A stretch of DNA of 64,000 nucleotides from Eutrigla gurnardus (lineage: Eukaryota > Chordata > Actinopteri > Perciformes > Triglidae): positions 5,458,086 through 5,522,085 of the forward strand of contig OY741276.1 of assembly GCA_963514095.1 (NCBI GenBank), given 5' to 3'. The notes beneath the pieces are model-generated. The model searched no databases. It had not been told where the DNA came from and saw only the letters and a list, made by a program, of their open reading frames with translations. The position numbers and the translations under genes were made by a program. Each line of letters begins with the position of its first letter. The first letter of the stretch is position 1. Positions 1 to 59,839 of this stretch are shown here, piece after piece.

Positions 1-1956
1 TGGCGACCTCCGCTGAAGTGGTGGCACTTCACCACCCACATGTATGCACATTCAGACGCGCACACACACCTGCAGTACCTCTCCCACCCACTCCAGTGCA
101 CCACTCAAAGGTGAAGAGAGAGGACACAACCTGGACAGGAAGTTGGATAAGGGGGTTGAAGCAAAGTGTCGGGCAGAGAGCAAACTTTGAGAGAGAATCG
201 TCTCATCGCGTTGATGAGCCGAAGTGGGAATTGGGAGGAAAGTTGTTAGCATCTGATTTTTTGCGTTTGAGCTTTTCACAAGCAATATGTGAAAAATGAA
301 ATGTCCCCCTGAACTGCGCGGCTGCCGGGCGAACGCTTTGTGCGCGTCTGCGTGTGAAAACGTTAGACGGAGCTCTGATGAAAGGTGACATGATGCAAAG
401 ATGACAGCGAGTCATCAGCCCATGCCGGGGCTGATTCATCAGCGTGTTTGTGTGTCTGTTGAGTGTGACAGAGACGCGAGGAAGATGTCACAGCGACAAG
501 ATGTCAATCACAGGCAGGCAGGGACGAGGGTTTGTTTTATGAAAGCTAACTCTGTCCTTCCACTCTCCTCTTCCTCCCTCCTTCTCATCTCCTCCTCTTC
601 CCCCGTCAGTGTCATGGCCTCCCTTCATCTCTCGTCATCTACCTACCCGTCTGTCTGTCCACCTTCTCCATCTTTATACTGTTTATGTTGACGTGGAGGT
701 GGAGGATGGGTGTGTTGTCTCCACCCGTCATTGAGGCTGAGCCCTAAACGTCCCCTCAGGGAACCTGGATGATGGCTTTGGGGTGGGGAAATACCTCTGC
801 ATCCATCCATACATTAAAGAAGCAATTATATCTAATTTTCTTCATTCCAGCTTGATGCCATTTTGTTTGTCTATGTATCAATATAGTGATGATACTAGTA
901 TCGTTTTGGTACAATATCAAACCAGTACTTTTTTTGGTACTGTTTTGTGTTTGTTTTCCAATAAAATCCTTTTTTTTTCACTTGATAAAAGAAGCCAAAC
1001 TTCTTTTGTCCAAACGAGAGAGTCCAAATTGTTGCGATTTAAATCAAGAACTATCTAACAATTAAACGAGATTACAAAGAAAATCCTGTCTAAATCCGTA
1101 AATATCTGATTCATGAATCTATCAACCAAGAAGTTAGGATGTTGGATTCCCTGCTAATACTGTTGAAGACTAACACGTCAGCCATCATGTTGCCCTTGTT
1201 TCTCTCTCCGTTGCCTCCCTCGTGCCCTTTCTCTGACTCCTCTTCTCCATGCCTCTTTCTTCCTGGCTGCTCCCTAATAATCACAACAAGCAGCTGTATC
1301 TTCACAGAAATCGTGCCTTAAAATTGAGAGTTGTCCCCTGCCTCTCTCTCCCTCTCTCCCTCTCTTTCGCTCTCTTTCACATACTCTTTCCCCCTCTCTT
1401 TCTTTCACACACTCTCCCCTCTCATCTCCTTTAGAGAGCTTTTGGACAATGATATCGCTGGAAACAGGCAGAGTCTGACAGAGTTGGTAATAATGAATTA
1501 AGTCTGTAGCCTGGCCCTGACTCTGAAATTTAAATTATAATTACTCCTGTGGGGATGGAAGGGTTATTGCCAGAGAGAGAGAGAGACTGAGAGAGAGAGA
1601 GAGAGAGAGAAATAAATTGAAGTGAAGTGCATTTCCACTTTGCTTTTAAGACATGCCGACATGCTACTCAATTTGGCCTCAGTATAGGTTTTCAATGCAT
1701 GTGTTTAATACCTGAGTATTTGGGTGTGAACAAAAGCATTAGTTTATGACGGTGCGTGTCCGGCAGTGTGCGCCCATGCCTCATGGCCCCGCCATTGATC
1801 TCCACAGGTTTCCCTTTATTTTGCAGATTTACAGACCGGTTTTCACACAGTCATCATTATTTCTCCTGGTTGTTAAAACCTTGTACATACAGTATTTCCT
1901 CTTTTCCATTTTTGTGGATCACAGAGACACGTGGCTTCCCTCGACTGTGTATGTTA

Positions 1957-2001
1957 GTGTGTGTGTGTGTGTGTGTGTGTTTGAGTGTGTGTGTGTGTGT
2001 G
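1957..2001. repeat. interrupted (GT)n microsatellite
   Basis: Two GT runs separated by TTGA. Confidence 0.95.
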
Positions 2002-2141
2002 AGCATGCAAGAAGAAGGAAACCATCAGGGGGAGATTGTTTGTGAGTAAGCTTGTATGCTTGACTTTTCATTTTTACGGCTGGTTTGTTCATCCACTATG
2101 AGTGTCACCCCCTCCTTTTGTTTGGATGTTGTTTTAACTGG

Positions 2142-2255
<114 letters not shown>

Positions 2256-3382
2256 ATATCACTGGCAGTCATGCTTGGCTGGATGTGTCCACTCGCCACA
2301 ATATCTCTGTTAAGAGTATTAGCGGTCTCAGACTGTGTGTCGGTAGTATACTGCGAGCCCTTTGCAGACACATTAATAACAATGAAACAACATCACATGC
2401 AAATTGTGCATATGTGCTGTCATTTCTTTTGTTTCTCTCGCTATATAATGCAGATTGTTAGTTTTATTTCCTGTTGCCGCTGCTATTCATTCACACCCTT
2501 AACACTTCTTCTTTCTCTCTTTCTAACAACATTGTGAGGAAGCAATTCATGGCTACTTAAATAAGTAAATACCAGCCTGCATATCCTATTAAATTATCCA
2601 GACTGAAGGTGTGCACCGGGGAGGAAATCAACTTTTTTTATAATAATACACCTCAACATTTGTTAGAACTGTATTCAAACTTCTGCTTTTTGTTCATGAT
2701 GGGCTCGGAGAGAAGAAACAATGGTTTCAAGCTGACGTTCCTCTGTTCACAGGAAATGTACTGACACTACTTTTCAATAAAAACTACAGTCCTTTCCTCT
2801 ATGACTGACTCTTATTCATTTAGAGTCTAACAGTAAATGGAACAGTTAGTGCAAAAGTACAAAAACCCGTCCTCTAATGGCAGCACTGGACAGTCTATAG
2901 TTAATAGACAGGTTTTCATGAGTTCTCACTCCGTATATTGGGAATAGATCTAAAGCTGAAATCTCTCATTCTAGTGAGCATGTTGAAGTGTTCACCTTGC
3001 CTTTTGTGAACAATGACCTCATATTTGTTCTACCTTTTATCCGTGCACTGTATTTATTTGATGTAACCTTTTGCAATGTGTTTCTCCATGGCTCATCTTC
3101 TTTATAAGAAATCGGTGAAGTTCCCTTTTATGCGAACGGCACAAAGTTAAGAAACATTTCAAAGAGGCAAACGCAGCTATTCAGTGAAATTAAATCCGGC
3201 CATTTGTCCCCTGTTACTCGCCTATAAATGCCAGCTCTACATTTTCAAAGAAGAGAACTGTTAAAGGACATATTCTACCCTTTCCTCTCTTAATGAAATG
3301 TCAGCCTATTGACCTGCCTTTCTCTTCAATGCTAATTTGGCGTCCTCGCTGACCTTTCAACCCTGTTCCTACGGCGTTTCAG

Positions 3383-52162
<48,780 letters not shown>

Positions 52163-53355
52163 ATGACTGTGTCCGCCCACCGACTCTTCTCTTCTTCACT
52201 TTTTTTCTTGTGGTCTATTATTGGACTCTGAGGAGCAGAGGAAGACGGCTCTGGACCATCTCAGCTCAGCTATCCTTCCTTTTTTTTTTTTCTCTCCCAT
52301 TTTCCTCTCTTAAACCTTTTTTTTCCCTCTGTCTTTAATTGCTTATGACTTACAGTTACAGTACAGTTTCCTGAAGTGTAATTTTTTGTATAAAAAGAAA
52401 AAGGAGTACCAGAAATATTCTAACCCCTGATTAAGCTTTTGATTGATTTTAAAGAGAGTGGGAGGGATGGACTGACCTTTTTCCCTCTCCTCCTTTCTTC
52501 CCTCCATCACTCAGCCCGGAGGACCGTCGATCTGCTTGTCACTCAACAAGTAAAAAGAGTTTTAAACATTTATACTCATCGCCCTACAAAAAGACGTGTT
52601 CATCAAAATACAAGCCTTACTTTAACCTTCTGCATTCATCATAGGAGCAGGAGATCATTTTGTAGTTATCAAAAGGTTTTGGTAATTTGGCCATATTTTT
52701 TAATTGTATTTTACTGAAGTATCTTTTGTTTTCTTCCCCTCTTGGATGTGGTAATGATGTTTTGTTCACTGGCAGTAATTTGGAATGTTTCCACTTAACT
52801 CAGCCAGCCAAGTTGATTAGCAATTATGGTAGTAGCCTCTAGATATGTCCTTCTACACAAACACACAAACCTGGACCAACTTGTGCTTTGACACAGTGCC
52901 CAAATCAGCTTTTTTTTTTTTTAAAGATATGAATCCAAAACAAAAGAACATCTAACCTGAGTGAAGTTTAAAGGAAAGTGAATCTTCTTAAAATAGATTG
53001 CGATTACATAATCCTCATTAATAACACCCAGAGGGAGAAAAGAACAACAGACCTGTATCACTACTAGATCACCACATATTTTAGCCGCATTTTAACCCCT
53101 TAAAAATATGTCAAAGTCGCCTGTCAGTCAGTCAGAGAGACACCTTTCTGTCTGCCAGGAGGCACAGCAGACCCGGCCTTCTGCTGTCTTGGTGTTAATA
53201 TAGATGTCACCCAGTCTGTGCCGAGTGTCGCCAGGCAGGCAGGCCTTCAGGCAGCCGCAGCCCTAATCTTGTTTGAAAGGCTGGTCTCCTTTCCTCTCAT
53301 CTCCCCGTGTGTGTCGGCGGCCACACAAGACAGCTTCCACGCACACAAGCATGCA

Positions 53356-53381
53356 TGTGTGTGTGTGTGTGTGTGTGTGTG
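53356..53381. repeat. (GT)13 microsatellite in the mctp1 3' UTR
   Basis: Perfect GT run. Confidence 0.93.
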
Positions 53382-53804
53382 CGTGCGCAGGCGGTCTCAC
53401 GTGAACACACTGCTTCTTTAAGAGATCCCGCGTACACATACTGTACCTACTTGCTCACAGATGAAAGCATAACATCCCATTTGAGCAGTCACATTCTCTG
53501 CCTCTTACACACACACACACACACTCACACAAACATGCTCTCTGTGATGCGGTGCCCCAGGCTGGCCGCCCTCTCCATCTGCCCCACCTCCTGTGCCCAC
53601 AGCTCAACTTTGATCCGTCTTTCCAGAGACAGAGGCTTGTGTATGTGAGCCGTGTATGTACGAGTGTTTGCGTACACACGTTTATGCAATCAAAGACGCC
53701 GTTGCTGTTTTCGGCGTCGGTGTGTGTTACAATTGTATCTCCCCTCCAGCTGTAGACTGACGCGTAGATTCAGTCGATGTGTGTGTGTCAGCCTGTAATG
53801 GGGC

Positions 53805-53830
53805 TGTGTGTGTGTGTGTGTGTGTGTGTG
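53805..53830. repeat. (TG)13 microsatellite in the mctp1 3' UTR
   Basis: Perfect TG run. A further interrupted TG run follows at about 53961-53991. Confidence 0.93.
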
Positions 53831-54724
53831 GTGCAGCAGAAGAGCCAGCTGTTATTTGGCGTGGTGTTTGCTGGTGTAGGCGGCCGCCAGCTAGATGAGC
53901 AGCAAGTCGCTGTGTGACAAGACACGGCTCTGAGGGGACGTAGGCCTGAGATGTCAGGGGTGTGTGTGTGTGTGTGTGTGCGTGTGTGTGTTATGCTATT
54001 TCAGATCTCCTTTCCCATCATGCTCCTCTCCGTTTGCTTTCTGCGGTTCCCTCATTCGTCAGTGAGCGGGGTTGCGACCCTGTCTGAAGGGACGGTCTCC
54101 TGGGCTTCTTGCTGAGCATCTGTTGAAAGATCACAGCTCAGGCTACATTTGAGGAGGTCTCCTCTCATCCTACTGATCCCTGCCTCCATCGCCCCCCCTC
54201 CATCTTTTTGTCCCCCCCTTTGTCTGTTCGTCCGTCTCTCCACACCCCCTTCCCACCACAACTGGAGCTTTCTCCTGCCATTTTGTCATCCTCCCTCGCC
54301 CTGCCTGTCTGCTTGCCATCGCCCGCACCCTCTCCCTCTCTACCCATCCATCTCCACGCTTAAATATCAACAGGCTTGGATCCGTCACTCCAGAGAGCCA
54401 TTGATTTTGTTGTGTTGTTTTGAGGAATCCACTTGAAAGACAATAACAGACTGTCCCCTAAGAGCGGCGTCGCAGACTGATTATAGCCTCCTGAACACAC
54501 TCGGTGGCTGGTGAAGGATGGCTTTTTAGAATGCCTGAAGGGACTGTTTGAATACCTGCTGTGTACTGTATGTGTCTACTACTGTATGTAGTTATTTTAC
54601 AGCAAATTGTGGTGACTATTGTGTGGTATTGCATCCAAATACCCTTTACTTTTGGTCATTTGTTATTGGATTTCAGCTGTTTGCAAGCAAACCAAAGTGT
54701 TTTTATTTTGTATGATGTAGAGAA

Positions 54725-54730
54725 AATAAA
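54725..54730 (+). promoter_or_regulatory. possible proximal poly(A) signal of mctp1
   Basis: This is a canonical AATAAA in an AT-rich stretch, with only a modest GT-rich element downstream (about 54753-54765). If used it would shorten the 3' UTR to about 2.6 kb. Confidence 0.4.
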
Positions 54731-54842
54731 TTATATAAAAGGAATGTATCAGACTGTCGGCTGTAAAGGGGTAAAAAGAGGGAAAAAAAGCACTTTTATT
54801 TGCACCGGGTTGAAATGAGACTATTTATTTTTTAAATAATAC

Positions 54843-54850
54843 TGTACATA
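54843..54850 (+). promoter_or_regulatory. Pumilio-type 3' UTR element
   Basis: TGTACATA fits the Pumilio recognition consensus TGTANATA and lies in the predicted mctp1 3' UTR between the two poly(A) signals. Only transcripts ending at the distal site would carry it. An 8-mer can occur by chance. Confidence 0.3.
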
Positions 54851-55171
54851 GCTAACTACTTAATTTATGTTTGTATTTTATACAGTATGCCTGTTCTGGT
54901 GACGATGTTGTAAAGTAGGTGTATGCCTGCCTCATTTTCTAAGATCTGTCTTTTTTTCTGCCTGCAACGTTGCCTGCCTGTGACATCATCTTCACATGCC
55001 CAGTTCTGGCCAATGACATGTCAGGACAGGAGTCCGGAGCTGAGACGTGGGTTGGTCAGGAGGGGTTTTGGAAGAAAATATCATGTGTACATTTCCAGTT
55101 TGAGAAATGAAATGCATCTGATGTGTGTTGCTCACTTTGAAAGAAAGAAAAAACTGCAAACAAAACACAAG

Positions 55172-55177
55172 AATAAA
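55172..55177 (+). promoter_or_regulatory. likely main poly(A) signal of mctp1
   Basis: This is a canonical AATAAA. A GT-rich downstream element starts about 20-25 nt later (GAGTGTCTGGG and TGTGTTTTTCC, 55196-55227), the classic layout of a vertebrate cleavage site. Cleavage is expected near 55190-55196. Confidence 0.65.
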
Positions 55178-55499
55178 TATTTTTTATCATCTTCAGAGTG
55201 TCTGGGTTTATTGCAAAATGTGTTTTTCCGAGCCTGGTAGCCATTCATCTCAGTCTGAGATACCGACTACTTTCATGTCGGGATCCACCGCGGCTCCTCT
55301 GCTCTATACACCCCCAACAAGCAGGCCTAAGCCCCTCGTTTTATTCACATTCAGCTACAGGAAGTGGCTCATTTCTCACTGCTGTCTGTGTGGCTGAGAC
55401 CCCGGGTGCACATCAGCACCTCAAGCTTCTCAGACCGGGAGGAATCCGGCCATATCTGGTTTTACTCTCTTCCACGGTCCCCCCCCCAACTGAGCCGAA

Positions 55500-55853
55500 A
55501 CAGTTATTTTCAATCATTTTATTATAAATAATAGTTCAAGTAAAAAAAATGTATCCTTAACTTAAGGTAGTAACAGTCTCAACAGAAATTGTGTTGCCAG
55601 AAAAACACGCAACTCGGAACATTAAACATAAATACATATTTAGGAAAATTCTTCCGTTTGAGAAAAATCTACAAAAGTGCTGTCGCTTTAAATGGTTTCT
55701 ATGTAGAAATGAAAATACAGCAAACGTTTCAAGGCTTCGGTGAATTCCAGGAGGATATTAGAATAACGGTTGTAACCGACACGGAGTCCCTTTTTGTTAG
55801 AATGTTATCAAAGGTTGCACATTCAACTCGGTGTGTTGTCCATTGCTGCCGCG
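55500..55853 (-). other. slf1: 3' UTR of the minus-strand ankyrin gene (predicted)
   Basis: The stretch between the TGA and the nearest minus-strand AATAAA (55523-55518) would make a short 3' UTR of roughly 350 nt. It contains no repeats of note. Confidence 0.45.
55518..55523 (-). promoter_or_regulatory. likely poly(A) signal of the minus-strand ankyrin gene
   Basis: AATAAA on the minus strand (TTTATT on the plus strand), about 330 nt past the stop. A second minus-strand AATAAA at 55212-55207 lies inside the mctp1 downstream element and would make the two transcripts overlap if used. Confidence 0.5.
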
Positions 55854-56350
55854 TCACAGACGAGCCGCTAGTGCTTCTCCCCAGGACTTAAGATCCTCCA
55901 GTATCTCCATCAGGAACAGCGTATTCTCTCCTTTGCACTCCCTCACCGCGAGAGACACCTGGCCCAGGTCACTCCCTCTGCCGAGCTCCAGCAGCGTCTC
56001 TGCATCCTCCACCAGCCTCACTGCCCGCTGGTCCGTCCAGCCCACCGTCACCTTTTGTCGGGGGTGTGTCTCCAGGGCCTTGACCAGCGTGTGGCCCAGG
56101 CCGTGAGACCCGTCACTGGGCGGCGAGGGGCCCGGCAGGCCCTTCTCTCGTTGGTAGGAGAAAATGAGATGAGCCAGCAGAGAGGACCCGGCCTCCAGCA
56201 GGGGCAGGTTCAGGACCTCGGTGGAGTTGTTTCTCGGGGCCGAGTCTCCGACGTGAGCGCTGTTGAGGAGCTCCTCCCTCTGAGTCGTCGTAGAGACCAG
56301 ATCCAGTGCGGTTCGCCCTCTTCCATCAGTCTGTTGCAGGAGAACTGAAC
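55854..56350 (-). CDS. slf1: slf1 (ankrd32) last coding exon, probable
   Basis: On the minus strand a pyrimidine-rich acceptor (CCCCTCCAG ending at 56351) opens a frame of 164 codons closed by TGA at 55856-55854. It starts in the middle of a Gly codon and reads SVLLQQTDGRGRTALDLV, which looks like the end of an ankyrin repeat. It continues with a non-repetitive tail (for example LAHLIFSYQREKGLPG and LMEILEDLKSWGEAL). SLF1 is a SMC5/6-complex localization factor of the DNA damage response, with BRCT domains at its N-terminus and ankyrin repeats near its C-terminus. It lies tail-to-tail with MCTP1 in mammals, which fits this position and strand. Identification rests on the ankyrin fragment plus synteny. 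I could not align the tail, and the remaining exons were not found in the window. Another ankyrin protein is possible. Confidence 0.62.
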
Positions 56351-59300
56351 CTGGAGGGGGGGGTAGAGGACATACGGGATCAGATCTCAGATTATTTGGC
56401 ACGCGGCTCAAAACGCTGCAGCAGGAGGAAACGACCAGCGAAGAACTGCAACAACAAATATCAACTCAAGTTAGTTACGAAAGCACCGAACACTTCAACG
56501 TTGTACAACAACAGAGTCTTTAAGAGGATCTGTCAATGCCTCTCTCGAGATAACATACTTCACATGGGAGTGCAAGGACAAGAAGGCATAATGTATTCAT
56601 GCGTTCATTCACACCAATGAAGGACGTCCTCTTGTTTTGAGAGGCATCACCAAAAACTAAACAACTACTTCTTAACTTTAAATGTGACTTTATTGAAATT
56701 ATAGTTTTTAAAAGACTAGGAGGTTCACGAGCCTAACGTTAACATTTCAGCGATGACATCACGGCACTGACATGCAGCCAAGCGACATCATTATCAAATG
56801 AGGCGGAAGACACGGCCCGGGTCAACCACAGGAGGCAGCGACGGATCTAAATGCCGTACAGTGGTATACGCACACACACTCAGTGAGGCGAGAAGTTCAA
56901 GTGAAACGTGCCAGCCGAGCTCGCTACAGCACTGACGTCATGTGACACCTTAACTCTGTGTAAATGGCGGTTGGTGACCTGATGCAGGACTGACATCAGA
57001 AACACTGACGCACAAAACTCTCGACGTCGCAGCTCAGTTATTATTATTATAGAACTAAAAATCAATGACGTTCCATCCATTATTTTAGTGAAAGAGGCAG
57101 ATGAGACGGTAAAAGTCACACACCTACACAATCGAGCGCTCTTCACTGACCTTGACTCTACCCTTTCAAGCGCTGAACTACATTCAAAGCCCAACGCGAC
57201 AGTTGAATGCAACAAAGCCAGGAAAGTTAGAGCCGTGACATTTTACAGTCCACTCTCTTCTTGCTCTTCCGACTGTTCAGACTGGAAAAAAAAACGTTTT
57301 CCAGTGTCAGGCGGGCCCCCCTGCGCACTTAGCCTACGTGCAGCGGGTCGAGTCAAGTGCGAGCCCTTTGTTTGCTTTTAGAGGGACCCATTTCTACGGC
57401 AAACTGCTCTTGATGGCACTTGACTGTTCAACCTCGGTTTACGGCTGTGTGGAGGCTCGCCGTGTCACACAGACGGCTGCTTCGTACCGCCGCTGCCAGT
57501 TGTTTGTTTGACAGACGTCGTGAGGCTGCAGCGCTACGTTTTAAAGTGTGTGTGTGGTGCATTGTCACAAACCACACGTACTAAGCCTCCCAAATGCCAT
57601 TTTCACGGGGGGGAGGGAGAAAAAGACAGCTTTTGTTTTTAATAACGCTGCTAAAAAGTTTGAAATGGAACAATATGAATTCTGCAATTGCTCTCCATCT
57701 CTGTCTGCCACTGAAGTAACACTGTGTGTAGCGGTTATGAGATAATCGGTGAGAGCTCACGTAGCTGTTAGCGGGGAAGGTCAGCGCTCATCTACCTTTT
57801 AGTGCTTCAAGCCTGAGTGGCAAAAACTCAATCTGCATAAATTGTGGCATTAATCTACATAAACTTTTACATAAGCGCGGAAATTTCAAATGCGGGGGTC
57901 AGGCATCGGGGGCAGCAGTCAAGGACGTAAGAGCACAGATTTGATCAAAGTGGCCACGAGAGGGAGGCGGAGGGTGGGGGAGGGGGGGGGGGGGACGTGG
58001 TAGGTGAGAGCGAGAGTGAGGTGGTTCACAGCAGGTCATAATCACCGGGTTTCTATAACAAGCTGTCCTCGCTATTACGCTCATGCAGTGGGAGGGGCGG
58101 TGGTGTGTGGAGCCGGCCACGACGTGACGCACACAAAGATTCAGCTCCATCAGGATGTGGATTAGAAACACGACCGTGCATTCACACAGGAACACGCAAC
58201 ATCACGCCTGCTGGAGAAAATGCATCCATCTTTGGCCCTTTCAGGATGAGATCTGAGGCTTTTTTCCCCCCTTCTTTACAATTCATCATGTTCGGTGCCT
58301 TCCTTTTTGAAGGATCGGCCTCGGACTGAGCTCTGCAAGGGGCCTTAAAGCCTGGGCCGGGTTTTAACCAAATGTAGAGAACGGGAAATGAGGGGGAGAC
58401 GAGGTTTAATTCCCCACCTCAGTGCTTTTCTTCAGCTGGCACAATACAGACGATTTACACTGATATAGAATAGATAAAACACTATGTACAAAGGGCAAAA
58501 TGAACTAAATGTATAAGTGGCTTTTTGTCAGTCACTCTTGAAATGCATGATGTTAAATAAAAATGTTCCGTCCTCTCACGGGAATAGCTTCTTCTTGCAG
58601 CAGCAGAGATGTGGACGTTTAACAGAAAGAGGGATCGTTTAAGCATAAAACACTCGCACTACAAGTCAAATTCCCAATTACAACCCCACTGTCACTCAGC
58701 AGAAATCTTGCCACACCAGTTTTTTTTTCAATGCACAGCGAGCCACAGAATAGATGCACTTGTGAGCATCAGAAACGACTAGAAAACTATCAAAATAAAA
58801 CATCATTATGTGCTTTTAGTCCAATCCAACATCCCAGCATCCTCCTGTCATATCTCAACCTCACCTCTACACACAAAATGCACATCGGCACGGGAGAAAC
58901 TAAGCGAGAAGCACATTTTCCCCGTCCCCTACGTGTCAAGCGGCTGACGGACGGGCTCCAACCAGAGGGGAGACACTGGTGTGGGGCCCCTGCAGCGCGG
59001 CCCTGGGCTTGCCTGAAAGCCCGTTTACGGCTGCGTGTTTGATTGTAGATCTGTCCGCCTGAAAGCTAACTGTGTGTGTCGGGGCGTGCTGTCTGCCGTT
59101 TGTCACATTTGCATATTTACCTGCTCGACTCTCTCTCTCTCTCTTTTATTTCCATTAAGCCTGAATGCTATTTTTTAAAATGTATTTCCCTCCCGTTCTA
59201 CACTTCTGATGTTTCACCTTCTGGACAAGAGAATCACTTGTTATCCATCCCGGGATATAAAACACGCTCCAACGCTCCACCGCACAGCTCAGCTGCACTC

Positions 59301-59570
59301 AATACAGACGTCAACGATCATAGCCGGTGCTAAATTACATATTTCATAACAGAAGACATACAAATAGCATCACGTACTATTTATAATGTAATACACAGAC
59401 ACACACACACACACACACAGTTATGAGACTAGAGGCTGGGGAATGGTTTTGGTGCAGGGACAGCGACTGAAGTGAATCCAGGTATTGGCGCTGGGTGTCA
59501 GATATGCTGCAGTGGAGATAAATACAGCACCTGAGGGATTACATGAGAGCACAGGGTAATTACGCCAGCC

Positions 59571-59677
<107 letters not shown>

Positions 59678-59792
59678 ACGGAGGTGAAAATGCCCCGCTA
59701 AGACCTCAGCTCTGAAGCTACAGCAGAGGGAGGAAATTCACATGCCGAGCAAAAGCCACTGCCTGATGCACCAGCCAGATGCAGTCTGACTG

Positions 59793-59794
<2 letters not shown>

Positions 59795-59830
<36 letters not shown>

Positions 59831-59839
59831 ACACACACA
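59795..59839. repeat. (AC)n microsatellite
   Basis: AC run with one AT interruption. Confidence 0.95.

Larger units (their letters stand above)
52163..55195 (+). other. mctp1: mctp1 3' UTR (predicted)
   Basis: About 3 kb follow the stop codon without any supported coding exon. The region is pyrimidine- and AT-rich and holds three GT arrays (53356-53381, 53805-53830 and around 53961-53991). The first AATAAA after the stop is at 54725-54730 and a second is at 55172-55177. The exact end is inferred from the stronger downstream context of the second signal. An intron inside the UTR cannot be excluded. Confidence 0.6.

Noticed and set aside
886..945. GGTAC/GTATC-rich patch like a fish transposon fragment
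   Set aside because: The similarity is too short to name an element. It is mentioned only in the intron description.
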